NCBI GenBank assembly: GCA_965262595.1
Contig: OZ253548.1
Location: forward strand, 2,356,001-2,420,000
DNA length: 64,000 nt
From: CATQHB01 sp965262595
GTDB taxonomy: Bacteria > Chloroflexota > Dehalococcoidia > Lucifugimonadales > UBA3495
Reading direction: 5' to 3'
Under the pieces are notes generated by a model. That model saw only the letters and a list, made by a program, of their open reading frames with translations, was not told where the DNA came from and did not search any database. Below are positions 16,478 to 24,928 of the stretch, in pieces. The translations under genes were made by a program, and so were the position numbers. The first letter of the stretch is position 1. Every line of letters begins with the position of its first letter.

Positions 16478-17608
16478 TCACCTTGCTCGGGAGATCACCA
16501 ACTCTTTGCTTCGTTGGGTAGCCCAGGCGTCGGCTTCCAGCAAGTCGCCGATTTCCTGACCCGGCGTGGGCTGATGCGCCGCCAGTACCGATTCTACGAC
16601 CCGGTAAATGTCTCCAAAGCCGATTTGGCCGGCCAAAAAGGCGTTGACCGCCACTTCGTCCGCGGCGCTCAATGCCGCCGGATAAGTCTGACCCTGCCGG
16701 CCGGCGGTCAGCGCCAGACTAAAACAGGGGTAACGCTCCGACTCCAGGGGTTGAAAGTCCAATGACTGGGCGATGCCGGTATCCAGTCTGGGTATCATCG
16801 CATCGTTGGGCCGCCGGTCAGGGTAAAACAGGGCGTACTGGATGGGCAGGCGCATACTGGGCGGGCCAAGCTGGGCCTTAACCGACCCGTCGGCAAGCTC
16901 TACCATTGAGTGAATGGTGCTTTGCGGGTGGATTACCACTTCGATGTCTTCCCAGGGGACGTTGAACAGCCAGTGGGACTCGATGACTTCAAAGGCTTTG
17001 TTCATCAGCGTGGCCGAGTCTATGGTTATCTTGCGGCCCATCTGCCAGGTTGGATGCCGCAGGGCTTGCTCCGGCGTTACCGCCGCTATTTCCGCCAGGG
17101 GCATGGTGCGGAAGGGGCCCCCGGAGGCGGTGATAATCAACCGGCGGATTCCGTTGGCCTCGCCCTGAAGACACTGCCAGATGGCGCTTGGCTCGCTGTC
17201 CACCGGCAGAATGGCGCCACCGTAGCGGCGTTCATACTCCTTGAGCAGCGGCCCGGCAATAACTATTGGTTCCTTGTTGGACAGGGCCACCGTCTTTTGA
17301 TGCTTGAGAGCGTTGATGGTGGGCAGCAGGCCCGCCGCCCCGGTGGTCGCCACCATTACCAGGTTCACTTCGTCCAGGCAGACCATATCTTCCATTGGGG
17401 TAAAGACCGGGCCCGGGAGCAGGGCATCCGGCGACGCCAGGCAGTAGATATGGCGGGGCTGAAACTCGGCAATCTGTTGCTGGAGCAGTTTAAGGTTGGT
17501 TCCGGCGGCCAGGCCTACCACCTCAAACTCCTCGGGGAAGGAGCGTACTATATCCAACGTCTGGCGTCCGATGGAACCGGTGGATCCCAGGACAACAATT
17601 TTTTTCAT
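16478..17608 (-). CDS. dxr: 1-deoxy-D-xylulose-5-phosphate reductoisomerase
   Basis: 376 residues, the committed step of the MEP isoprenoid pathway (DXP to MEP, NADPH-dependent). The N-terminal Rossmann motif is VLGSTGSIGRQTLDIV. LSNKEPIVIAG and the metal-binding VDSEPSAIWQCLQG region are present, and the substrate loop ITASGGPFR is intact. ATG overlaps the cdsA stop (ATGA), so expression is coupled to cdsA. Confidence 0.97.
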   Translation of the reverse strand: MKKIVVLGSTGSIGRQTLDIVRSFPEEFEVVGLAAGTNLKLLQQQIAEFQPRHIYCLASPDALLPGPVFTPMEDMVCLDEVNLVMVATTGAAGLLPTINALKHQKTVALSNKEPIVIAGPLLKEYERRYGGAILPVDSEPSAIWQCLQGEANGIRRLIITASGGPFRTMPLAEIAAVTPEQALRHPTWQMGRKITIDSATLMNKAFEVIESHWLFNVPWEDIEVVIHPQSTIHSMVELADGSVKAQLGPPSMRLPIQYALFYPDRRPNDAMIPRLDTGIAQSLDFQPLESERYPCFSLALTAGRQGQTYPAALSAADEVAVNAFLAGQIGFGDIYRVVESVLAAHQPTPGQEIGDLLEADAWATQRSKELVISRAR

Positions 17609-18588
17609 GGTTTGAACATCGCATCCACAGGCTTGAATACCACAATCAAGAAATAGTACACCGTCGGGATGGTTACCAGGAGACTGTCGAGCCGGTCCAG
17701 AATTCCGCCGTGGCCGGGGATGATGCTGCCGGTGTTCTTAACCCGGGATATGCGTTTCAACCTGGACTCGAACAGGTCGCCGGCCTGGGCCACTATGCCT
17801 ACTGTAGCACCGATGAGGGGCGGCTGCCAACGCGCCAGGCCCAAGTTCAGGAATTGGTCCAGTACCAGGGCGGCGATTACGGCGCCGATGAAGCCGCCAA
17901 CGGCGCCCTCCCAAGTCTTGTTGGGGCTGACCGTCGGGGCCATTTTGTGTTTGCCGATTGCCCGTCCGCTCAGGTAGGCCCCGGTATCGGTGGCAAAGGT
18001 GACCAGCAGGGCGAAGAGCAGCCAGTTGCGGCCCAGTTCATAGACCGGGCCGATGTCGCCTACCTCGGCCAGGGTCAGGGCATGGGCCAGCAGAAAACCC
18101 AGATACACCGGCCCGCCGATGAGGTACGCCGCCGTCAACCGCAGTTTTCGCCCCCGGTAAAAGGCGATGAGCCACAGCAGGGAAATAAAGGCGCCGGCGG
18201 CAAATATGACCAGGGATATGATCCAAAAGTGCCCCGGGCCGGTGGCGGCCTGGCCCCCCAGGACCAGGGCAACGACCCACAAGGCCCCCAGGGCAAGGGG
18301 CAGACCCGCCGGTTTACCCGGGGTTTCCCCCGACGGGCTGCTCGATGTACCTCTCGATGTACCTCTCGATGTACCTCTCGATGTACTGCTCATTGTACTT
18401 TCCTCGGCGATGTTTGCCGGGCTTACCGCCAGGTTTTCAGCCGGGCAGAGGCGGTAAAACTCCCGCAGACCCAGGACGGCGGCCAGCAATACCAGGACGG
18501 TAATCCAGGGGACGCCGAACCGGACGGCGCCAATCAGGACAATGAGTCCCAACAGGGCAGTCAGGGTCCGGAGGGCCAGGGTTTTCAA
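17605..18588 (-). CDS. cdsA: Phosphatidate cytidylyltransferase
   Basis: About 327 residues of polytopic membrane enzyme making CDP-diacylglycerol from phosphatidate and CTP. The C-terminal family signature is intact (SRLKRISRVKNT followed by PGHGGILDRLDSLL). The likely start is TTG at 18588, which overlaps the uppS stop (TTGA); the reading frame is open further upstream but that part lies within uppS. A Ser/Arg/Gly/Thr repeat of about 16 residues in a cytoplasmic or periplasmic loop comes from four copies of a 12-bp unit (18341-18388). The gene is coupled at both ends to its neighbours. Confidence 0.92.
   Translation of the reverse strand: MKTLALRTLTALLGLIVLIGAVRFGVPWITVLVLLAAVLGLREFYRLCPAENLAVSPANIAEESTMSSTSRGTSRGTSRGTSSSPSGETPGKPAGLPLALGALWVVALVLGGQAATGPGHFWIISLVIFAAGAFISLLWLIAFYRGRKLRLTAAYLIGGPVYLGFLLAHALTLAEVGDIGPVYELGRNWLLFALLVTFATDTGAYLSGRAIGKHKMAPTVSPNKTWEGAVGGFIGAVIAALVLDQFLNLGLARWQPPLIGATVGIVAQAGDLFESRLKRISRVKNTGSIIPGHGGILDRLDSLLVTIPTVYYFLIVVFKPVDAMFKP
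18341..18388. repeat. 12-bp tandem repeat inside cdsA
   Basis: Four copies of CTCGATGTACCT, in frame, encode an RGTS tetrapeptide repeat in a loop of CdsA. Confidence 0.9.
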
Positions 18589-19448
18589 CGTGGGGGCGAG
18601 ATGTTGCCGAAGCGGCGCTGGCGGCTGCGGAAGGAATCCAGCGCCTGCTCCAGTTCGGCGGCGTTCAGGTCCGGCCAGAGAGTAGGGGTGTGGTAATACT
18701 CGCTGTAGGCCGATTGCCACAGCAGGAAGTTGCTGATGCGCAGCTCGCCGCCGGTGCGGATTATCAGGTCCGGGTCCGGGCAGTGGGCGGTGTACAGGCA
18801 GCGGCTGAACAATGCCTCGTCCACTTCGTCGGGAGCCACTCCCTCCCGGATTAGTTGCTTTACCGCCTCCAGAATCTCCTGCCGTCCCCCGTAATCAAAG
18901 GCCACGTTAAGGACGATGCCGGTGTTGTTGCGGGTTAGCCATTGAATCCGGTCCACGGCGCGGCGGATGACGGGGGAGAGCCGGTCGGCGTTGCCGATGT
19001 GAAAGACCCGGACGTTCTTCTCTCGAAAGAGGTCAGTCTCCCGCAGCAGGGCTTCGTGGAGCAGTTCAATAATCCCTTCCACCTCGGCGGAAGGTCGGGA
19101 CCAATTCTCGGTGGAAAAGGCGTACAGGGTAAGGTATTCCACGCCCCGACCGGCCAAAAGGTCCAGCGCCCGGGGAATGGAGAACACGCCTTCCCGGTGC
19201 CCTTCCAAACGGGGCAGGCCCCGCTGCTCGGCCCAGCGTCCGTTGCCGTCCATAATAATGGCGACGTGGCGGGGCAGGCCGCTTGAGCCGAAGTCCGGGA
19301 CCGGGGACGATTCGCGTTCTTCCGGAGCCGCCGTTTCCGGGATAAGGTCTGGGGCAGCCTCCGGAGGCCCTTCCGGGGTTGCAGCCGCGGCTTTGGTGGA
19401 GCCTTTGTTGGAGCTTAGTGAGTGAACCGGGCCGGTGCGGGCTTGCAT
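18585..19448 (-). CDS. uppS: Isoprenyl (undecaprenyl) diphosphate synthase
   Basis: 287 residues from ATG at 19448, only 4 bp after frr. It condenses isopentenyl units onto FPP to make the lipid carrier for cell-wall polymers. The cis-prenyltransferase signature HVAIIMDGNGRWAEQRGL with the catalytic Asp, ENWSRP, the LNVAFDYGGRQEI segment and the C-terminal DLIIRTGGELRISNFLLWQ are all present. About 57 residues at the N-terminus are a Ser/Ala/Pro/Glu-rich extension absent from typical enzymes. Together with dxr and ispG it links isoprenoid supply to envelope synthesis in one operon. Confidence 0.95.
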   Translation of the reverse strand: MQARTGPVHSLSSNKGSTKAAAATPEGPPEAAPDLIPETAAPEERESSPVPDFGSSGLPRHVAIIMDGNGRWAEQRGLPRLEGHREGVFSIPRALDLLAGRGVEYLTLYAFSTENWSRPSAEVEGIIELLHEALLRETDLFREKNVRVFHIGNADRLSPVIRRAVDRIQWLTRNNTGIVLNVAFDYGGRQEILEAVKQLIREGVAPDEVDEALFSRCLYTAHCPDPDLIIRTGGELRISNFLLWQSAYSEYYHTPTLWPDLNAAELEQALDSFRSRQRRFGNISPPR

Positions 19449-19452
19449 TGCG

Positions 19453-20052
19453 CTAGACCTGCAGTATCTCCGTTTCTTTAGTGGAGGAGACCTGGTCGAT
19501 ATTCTTGATGTGGGCATCGGTGGTCTTCTGGAGTTGGTCCTGGCTGCGGCGGTTCTCATCCTGAGAAATAGCCTTGTCCCGCTCCATCTTGCGCAGGGAT
19601 TCCAGACCGTCCCGGCGGACATTGCGGATCGATACCTTGCCTTCCTCGATCTTGCGCTTGAGCAGCCGCACCAATTCCTGCCGCCGTTCCTGGTTCAGGG
19701 GCGGAATGGGCACGGTTATCATCGAGCCGTCGTTGGAGGGGTTAAAGCCCATCTCGGAGCGCATCAGGCTCCGTTCGATTTCATTCAGGGCCTGCTTGTC
19801 CCACGGCTGAATCAGGATGGCCCGGGCGTCGGGCGCAGAAATTGAAGCTATCTGCTTCAGGGGAGTAGGCGAGCCGTAATAATCCACCGCCACGTTCTCG
19901 ATCAGGGACGGAGTGGCCCGGCCGGTGCGCAGGGAGGTAAGATCCCGCTGGAGGGCCGCAATGGTGCGGCCCATCTTGCGCTCGACTTCGGCAAGGACGG
20001 TTTCCGGAGTCAATTGGGCTTCGGTATTGTCTTGGTCGGTCCGGTCTGGCAT
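19453..20052 (-). CDS. frr: Ribosome recycling factor
   Basis: 199 residues. It splits post-termination ribosomes together with EF-G. The three-helix-bundle signatures LTSLRTGRATPSLIENVAV and LIQPWDKQALNEIERSL are intact, and the C-terminal helix contains ISQDENRRSQDQLQKTTD. GGGAGGG lies before the ATG. A 14-residue polar N-terminal extension precedes the usual start of the domain. Confidence 0.97.
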   Translation of the reverse strand: MPDRTDQDNTEAQLTPETVLAEVERKMGRTIAALQRDLTSLRTGRATPSLIENVAVDYYGSPTPLKQIASISAPDARAILIQPWDKQALNEIERSLMRSEMGFNPSNDGSMITVPIPPLNQERRQELVRLLKRKIEEGKVSIRNVRRDGLESLRKMERDKAISQDENRRSQDQLQKTTDAHIKNIDQVSSTKETEILQV

Positions 20053-20085
20053 GGTAATTCCCTCCCGCTGCTCGTTTCCGGTGGG

Positions 20086-20811
20086 CTACTCGTTACCGGA
20101 TATGGTAGTGCCCACCGGGTCGCCGCTTAAGATACTGCCGATACTGCCCTTTTTGAAGACGTTGAAGACGACGATGGGCAAGTTGTTCTCCATACAAAGG
20201 GATAGGGCGGTGGAGTCCATAATCTTCAGCCGCCGGTTAAGGGCTTCCAGGTAATCCAGCTTGTTAAGGCGCTTGGCGTCCGGGTTCGAGTGAGGGTCAG
20301 AGTCATAAACGCCATCTACGTTGTTCTTGGCCATCAACAGCACCTCGGCGCCGATTTCCAGGGCGCGAAGGGCGGAGGCGGTATCGGTGGTCATAAAAGG
20401 GTTGCCGGTGCCGGCGGAGAAGATAACCACCCGCCCCTTTTCCAGGTGCCTGATGGCGCGGCGGCGGATGTAAGGTTCGGCCACCGCCTGAATTTGCAGT
20501 GCGCTCTGGGTGCGGGTGATGATGCCCAGCTTTTCCAGGGAGTCCTGCAGGGCCAGGGCGTTGATGATGGTGGCGAGCATACCGGAATAGTCGGCGGTGG
20601 CTCGGTCCATTCCCCGCATTTCGGCCTGCTCGCCGCGCCAGATGTTGCCGCCGCCGATGACTACGGCCAGTTCGATGCCCGTTTGGTGGGCCTCGCCGAT
20701 TTGCTGAGCCAAGTAGTTAACCGCGTCGGGGTCAATGCCGGAAGGAGCGGAGCCTTTAAGGGATTCTCCGCTGATTTTGAGCAATACCCGTCGATACTTG
20801 GGCATAAGCAT
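20086..20811 (-). CDS. pyrH: UMP kinase
   Basis: 241 residues of the amino-acid-kinase fold. It phosphorylates UMP to UDP in pyrimidine synthesis. RVLLKISGESLKGS is the nucleotide-binding start; VIGGGNIWRG and the GTGNPFMTTDTASALRALE region form the active site. Two in-frame ATGs lie six bases apart at the start. The usual tsf-pyrH-frr order is kept. Confidence 0.97.
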   Translation of the reverse strand: MLMPKYRRVLLKISGESLKGSAPSGIDPDAVNYLAQQIGEAHQTGIELAVVIGGGNIWRGEQAEMRGMDRATADYSGMLATIINALALQDSLEKLGIITRTQSALQIQAVAEPYIRRRAIRHLEKGRVVIFSAGTGNPFMTTDTASALRALEIGAEVLLMAKNNVDGVYDSDPHSNPDAKRLNKLDYLEALNRRLKIMDSTALSLCMENNLPIVVFNVFKKGSIGSILSGDPVGTTISGNE

Positions 20812-20825
20812 AGGTTCCGCAGGAG

Positions 20826-21329
20826 TTATTCTTCAATGGCCAGGCGGCTGAATCGGACTACTTTTACGTTTTCGCCAACCTTGGCGGCCAGCTCCTGAAT
20901 AATTTCCCCCACCACTCGGGAGTTGTCTTTGATAAAGTTCTGCTGCAACAGGCTTACCTGATTGGCCGGACGGCTGTCCCCCGGCTCGATGTCGCTGTCG
21001 CTGAGGTAAACCGGCCCCATCGCCGCCACCTGCATGGCGATATCGTGGGCCAACTGTTTGAACTCCGCCGTACGGGCCACAAAGTCGGTTTCGCAGCCCA
21101 GCTCCACCAGGGCGCCGACCCGGCCCCCGGTGTGGATGTAGGCTTCAACTACTCCCTCGGTGGTGTCCCGGTCGGCCCGGCGGGCGGCTCGGGCGAAGCC
21201 CTTTTGACGCAAAGCCGCAGCGGCCTTGTCCAAATCGCCTTCGTTACTTTCCAGGGCTTGTTTACATTCCATAATACCGGCCCCGGTCTGCTCTCTCAGG
21301 GTCCGGATTTGTTCAACGCTAGCTACCAA
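20826..21329 (-). CDS. tsf: Elongation factor Ts (short form)
   Basis: 167 residues. It is the guanine-nucleotide exchange factor for EF-Tu. The N-terminal UBA-like domain and LREQTGAGIMECKQAL are typical, and the core contains VELGCETDFVARTAEFKQLAHDIAMQ with the TDFV EF-Tu contact. The C-terminal dimerisation half of longer EF-Ts is absent, as in several Chloroflexota. The start is TTG at 21329 with GGAGGAG five bases upstream; an in-frame ATG further up has no ribosome-binding site. Confidence 0.95.
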   Translation of the reverse strand: MVASVEQIRTLREQTGAGIMECKQALESNEGDLDKAAAALRQKGFARAARRADRDTTEGVVEAYIHTGGRVGALVELGCETDFVARTAEFKQLAHDIAMQVAAMGPVYLSDSDIEPGDSRPANQVSLLQQNFIKDNSRVVGEIIQELAAKVGENVKVVRFSRLAIEE

Positions 21330-21495
21330 GAGTCTCCTCCAATTTTTGGCATGAGTCCCGGTTGATGCGTGGGCAACAGCACCCACCCGGCCCCGGCCGG
21401 AACTGAACGCTAAAACCGGCGTCCAAGACTGTTCTGGAACGGTTTGGGCCGGGCCGGTTTAGTCTGGTTCAGACCGGGCCGGTTCGAACCTAACC

Positions 21496-21653
21496 TAAGG
21501 ATACTCTGAATAGGTCATTAAACGCCAGTGCCTTCGCTCCGTCGTTCCTGCGAAAGCAGGAACCTCTGGCTACAGCGTTTTAGGTTCCTGCCTGCGCAGG
21601 AACGACGGGTAGGGATAAACACCCAAGTCACGGACTTATTCAGAGGTTCCCTA
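21496..21653 (-). mobile_element. MITE-like palindromic element, copy B
   Basis: Inverted relative to the copy at 5.6 kb: it begins AAGGATACTCTGAATA and ends GGACTTATTCAGAGGTTCCC, with the same internal CGTCGTTCC/GGAACGACG hairpin. Both ends abut TA dinucleotides. It fills most of the 385-bp gap between rpsB and tsf, so it lies inside what is usually one transcript. Short TCTGGTCTG-type repeats follow to 21714. Confidence 0.75.
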
Positions 21654-21714
21654 ATCTAATTGAACCGGTCTGGCCTGGTCTCGTCTGGTCTGAATTGGTC
21701 TGCCGGTTAAACGC

Positions 21715-22734
21715 TTAAGCCCGGGGGGCGGGGAACTCCTCGGTATCCACCTGCCGCGCCTGCTCCATCAGTTGGGCCAGGTCGTCCAGGGGCATCGAGG
21801 CCAGGGCGATGTGTTCCGCTTCCTCATCCGACATCTCTTCGCCGCCCGCGGCCTCGGCTTCGGCGGCCTGTTCGGCGGCGGTGGCGGCGGCTTCCGCCAG
21901 GGCCCGCTGTTCCAGCATCAGAGCCTCTCGCTCGGCCTGACCTTCCAGGATGGCGGAAGCCATACGGTTGGTCACCAGGCGAATGGAACGTACCGCGTCA
22001 TCGTTGCCGGGGATGGGGTGAGTTACCAGGTCCGGGTTGGTATCGGTGTCCACGATGGCGAAGATGGGAATACCCATCCGGCGGGCCTCGGCGACACAGA
22101 TATCCTCTTTACAGATGTCGATGATAAACATTGCTTGGGGCAGGGTGGTCATATTCTTGATGCCGAGGAAATACTTTTCCAGCTTGGCCAGGGTTTCCTC
22201 CAGCTTCAGCCCTTCCTTTTTGGGCAACACCCGGAAATAGCCCTGATCGCGCTTCTGCTGCAACTCAATCATGTAGTTGATGCGGCTGCGGATGGTCTGG
22301 AAATTGGTTAGAGTTCCGCCCAGCCAGCGCTGATTGATGTACCACATCCCGCAACGGTCGGCCTCCGCCTGCATCACTTCCTGGGCCTGCTTCTTGGTGC
22401 CGACGAACAGGATATTTCCGCCCTCGGCGGCCACCTTGATCATTGCCCGGTAGGCCTCGTGAATCAGCCCCAGGGTTTGCTGCAAGTCAATTATGTGGAT
22501 GCCGTTGCGCTGGGTGAAGATATACCGCTTCATACTGGGGTTCCAGCGCCGGGTCTGGTGCCCAAAGTGGACACCGGCCTCCAGGAGGGACTTCATGGTC
22601 AGGGGCTCGCGATGCGGAGTAACCGGGGCCGGGGTAACCGGAGCAGGAGCAACCGGGGCCGGAGCAACCGGATTCGGGGTAGGGGTAGGGGTAATCGTTC
22701 CTTGTGTTGCCGGATTGTCCACCGACTGTACCAT
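21715..22734 (-). CDS. rpsB: Small ribosomal subunit protein uS2 with N- and C-terminal extensions
   Basis: 339 residues, against about 230-260 usually. The canonical uS2 domain starts about residue 47 (MKSLLEAGVHFGHQTRRWNP) and includes FVGTKKQAQE and NQRWLGGTLTNFQTI. The first 46 residues are a Pro/Thr/Ala/Val repeat tract from a 15-bp tandem repeat (22617-22692). The AGGAAGG before ATG at 22734 indicates that it is translated. After about residue 270 an Ala/Glu-rich acidic tail follows. The protein bridges the head of the 30S subunit and S1. Confidence 0.95.
   Translation of the reverse strand: MVQSVDNPATQGTITPTPTPNPVAPAPVAPAPVTPAPVTPHREPLTMKSLLEAGVHFGHQTRRWNPSMKRYIFTQRNGIHIIDLQQTLGLIHEAYRAMIKVAAEGGNILFVGTKKQAQEVMQAEADRCGMWYINQRWLGGTLTNFQTIRSRINYMIELQQKRDQGYFRVLPKKEGLKLEETLAKLEKYFLGIKNMTTLPQAMFIIDICKEDICVAEARRMGIPIFAIVDTDTNPDLVTHPIPGNDDAVRSIRLVTNRMASAILEGQAEREALMLEQRALAEAAATAAEQAAEAEAAGGEEMSDEEAEHIALASMPLDDLAQLMEQARQVDTEEFPAPRA
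22617..22692. repeat. Degenerate 15-bp tandem repeat in rpsB 5' coding region
   Basis: Units like GGGGCCGGAGCAACC repeat in frame and encode the PVAPAPVTPAPV-type N-terminal extension of uS2. Confidence 0.8.
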
Positions 22735-22774
22735 AAAACCTTCCTTTCATAATTGTCTTTTTAGATTGCCTGCC

Positions 22775-22804
22775 AGTATAACACAGCCGCCAATGGCGGG
22801 GCAA
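22775..22804 (-). promoter_or_regulatory. Promoter of the rpsB operon
   Basis: On the minus strand a TATACT -10 (22780-22775) is preceded, after 18 bp, by TTGCCC (22804-22799). It lies 40 bp upstream of the rpsB start codon. Confidence 0.45.
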
Positions 22805-22818
22805 TGCAGCTGTTATCC

Positions 22819-22888
22819 CGGTTCCGTTTGCTTTTGGGGTTTTCGGGGGCAGTCTGAATCGGAGCAAACCCCACTTCCGAACGGAACC
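22819..22888 (+). repeat. 70-bp imperfect-hairpin repeat, copy 1
   Basis: It starts GGTTCCGTTTGCTTT and ends CTTCCGAACGGAACC. The arms, including GGGGTTTT and AAACCCC, can pair imperfectly. A nearly identical copy in the same orientation is at 24929-24998; the two flank nfo, the zincin gene and pgpA. Confidence 0.85.
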
Positions 22889-22912
22889 ATCAATCCGTAA
22901 TTCTTGCGATAA

Positions 22913-22946
22913 TATTCGGCGTTCCTGCGAATGCAGGAACGCCGGG
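22913..22946. repeat. Short hairpin GGCGTTCCTGCG/ATGCAGGAACGCC
   Basis: A near-perfect inverted repeat related to the core of the MITE-like elements, located upstream of nfo. Confidence 0.55.
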
Positions 22947-23064
22947 ATTCCCCCAATCCTCACCACAAAGACACGGAAAATCCAGCGCAACCCGGAGTAT
23001 AATAACCCCAACCCTGATTAGTCCTTATTCGTGCCCATTCGGGGATAAACAAGAGGAGAAAACT

Positions 23065-23922
23065 ATGCAGATAGGCGCACACGTATCATCCTCCGGCGGC
23101 ATCAGCAAGGCGATTGACCGGGGCGTGGAAATCGGCTGCGAGGCCATCCAGATGTTTGGCTCCTCCACCCGAAGTTGGGCCTTTAAGCCGGCGCCCGAGT
23201 CGGAAGTCGCCGCCTTCAAGCAGCGGCGGGCCGAGACCGGCATGGGGGCGGTTTTCTTCCACGCCATTTATCTGATCAACCTGGGCAGCCCCAATCCCGA
23301 CCTGGTGGAAAAGGGCATCCAATCCCTCATCAACTATATGACTCTGGCCGCCAACATCGAAGCCGGCGGCGTCATTTTTCACCCCGGCAGCCACAAGGGA
23401 GAGGGCTACGAACGGGTCTTCGACCAGGTGGTGAACTCCATCCGGCGGGTGCTGGCCGAAACGCCGGAAGGCCCCTATTTGTGCCTGGAAAATATGGCCG
23501 GCATGGGCCAGCACATTGGGGCCAAGTTCGAGGAATTGGGCGGCATACTCAAGGAGGTAAACAGCCCCCGCCTCCGCATTTGCCTGGACACCCAGCATAG
23601 TTTTGCCGCCGGTTACGACCTGACCACGCCGGAGGGAGTGGAGGCGATGATTGCCCAATTCGACGAGGCTATCGGACTGGAAAATCTGGCCGCGGTTCAC
23701 GCCAACGACTCCAAACAGCTTTGCGGCTCCGGCGTTGACCGTCACGACAACATCGGCGAGGGGCACATCGGCGAGTCGGGCTTTGCCGCCATTATGGGCA
23801 ACCCGGCCTTTAAGGACGTGCCTTTCTTTCTGGAAGTGCCCGGGTTTGAGGGGGACGGGCCCGACCGCCGCAACGTGGACATCCTGAAGAATATCCGGCA
23901 ACAGGTCGGGCTGACCGCCTGA
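23065..23922 (+). CDS. nfo: Endonuclease IV (AP endonuclease)
   Basis: 285 residues, a TIM-barrel enzyme with three zinc ions that cuts DNA 5' of abasic sites in base-excision repair. The start MQIGAHVSSSGGISKAID, the zinc ligands in VIFHPGSHKG, the LENMAG Glu, LRICLDTQHSFAAGYD, AVHANDSK, and RHDNIGEGHIG are all intact. AGAGGAGAA precedes the ATG. A TATAAT hexamer at 22998-23003 may be the -10 of its promoter. Confidence 0.96.
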   Translation: MQIGAHVSSSGGISKAIDRGVEIGCEAIQMFGSSTRSWAFKPAPESEVAAFKQRRAETGMGAVFFHAIYLINLGSPNPDLVEKGIQSLINYMTLAANIEAGGVIFHPGSHKGEGYERVFDQVVNSIRRVLAETPEGPYLCLENMAGMGQHIGAKFEELGGILKEVNSPRLRICLDTQHSFAAGYDLTTPEGVEAMIAQFDEAIGLENLAAVHANDSKQLCGSGVDRHDNIGEGHIGESGFAAIMGNPAFKDVPFFLEVPGFEGDGPDRRNVDILKNIRQQVGLTA

Positions 23923-24047
23923 TTGACCCCGCCCGCAGCTTATTGCCCGGCCCGGCAACGCAACGGCAACAATAACGGCACCGATAACGGCAACTAAACC
24001 TACAAGGGTAACGGTAACGCAACGGTAAATGGACTGGTATTTGCACC

Positions 24048-24416
24048 GTGATTGAACTAACCCGGCAAGAGTTTGTCAGGCTGGTACGCCGGGCCTATCG
24101 GCAGTTGCCCCCGACGGTGATCAAGGCGCTGGAAAACGTGGATGTAACGGTGGAGGACCGGCCCGGCCCGGCGGAGCAAGACCTGCTGGAGGAAGGCAGC
24201 ACCCTGTTCGGCCTGTATCTCGGCGTGCCGCTGCCGGAACGGGAGGGCCTCGGCCCGGCCCTGCCCGACCGCATCACCCTGTACCGCCAGCCGATAATGG
24301 AGAGTTGCGCCACTCCGGACGAGGTGGTGCGGGAAATCCGCATTACCCTGTGGCACGAGGTGGGGCACTACCTGGGAATGGACGAGGCGGCCCTGCACCG
24401 GCTGGGCTACGGCTGA
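24048..24416 (+). CDS. Zincin-like metallopeptidase family protein
   Basis: 122 residues from GTG. The C-terminal WHEVGHYLGMDEAAL contains HExxH with a downstream Asp/Glu, matching the small minimal-zincin family (formerly DUF1025) often annotated as metallopeptidase family protein. The N-terminal half contains RRAYRQLPPTVIKALENV, also typical. No signal peptide is seen, so it is cytoplasmic. The natural substrate of this family is unknown. The gene lies 20 bp before pgpA. Confidence 0.8.
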   Translation: MIELTRQEFVRLVRRAYRQLPPTVIKALENVDVTVEDRPGPAEQDLLEEGSTLFGLYLGVPLPEREGLGPALPDRITLYRQPIMESCATPDEVVREIRITLWHEVGHYLGMDEAALHRLGYG

Positions 24417-24436
24417 GCCGAACGACCGAGGTCAAG

Positions 24437-24928
24437 TTGCAATCCGCGGTAAATACGATACTCAGGCCCCTGGGGCGGATGGTGGGAACCGGGTTCGGCT
24501 CCGGGCTGTCTCCGGTGGCCCCCGGAACGGCGGGCAGCCTCCTGGCCCTGGCAATCTACTACTTCATTCCGGTTTCCGGCGATTTGGCGGCATTATGCCT
24601 GCCGGCCGGTCTGGTCGTCGTCGGCTTTCCGCTGGGGGTATGGGCTACCGGCCTGCTGTGCACCCCGGAGAGCCCGGACCCGGGTAGGGCGGTATGGGAC
24701 GAATTTGTCGGAATGTGGGCCACCTGCCTGCTGCTGCCCCGGGAAGCGTTCTGGCTGGCGGCGGCCTTCATCTGCTTCCGAGTTCTGGATATCACCAAGC
24801 CCTGGCCGGCGCGGCGGCTGGAAGGGCTGCCCGGCGGCTGGGGGATAATGGCCGATGACCTGGCGGTCGGCATCTATGGGGCGCTGCTGCTAAACGGCCT
24901 GCGCCTGGCCTGGCAAACCTGGGGATAA
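24437..24928 (+). CDS. pgpA: Phosphatidylglycerophosphatase A
   Basis: 163 residues from TTG at 24437 (CGAGG five bases upstream). It removes the phosphate from phosphatidylglycerol phosphate. The family signature GTGFGSGLSPVAPGTAGSL at the N-terminus, the VWDEFVGMW acidic motif and the C-terminal DITKPWPARRLEGLPGGWGI and MADDLAVGI are intact, with four hydrophobic segments. It pairs functionally with cdsA in phospholipid synthesis. Its last 39 bp overlap the converging membrane-protein gene. Confidence 0.92.
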   Translation: MQSAVNTILRPLGRMVGTGFGSGLSPVAPGTAGSLLALAIYYFIPVSGDLAALCLPAGLVVVGFPLGVWATGLLCTPESPDPGRAVWDEFVGMWATCLLLPREAFWLAAAFICFRVLDITKPWPARRLEGLPGGWGIMADDLAVGIYGALLLNGLRLAWQTWG

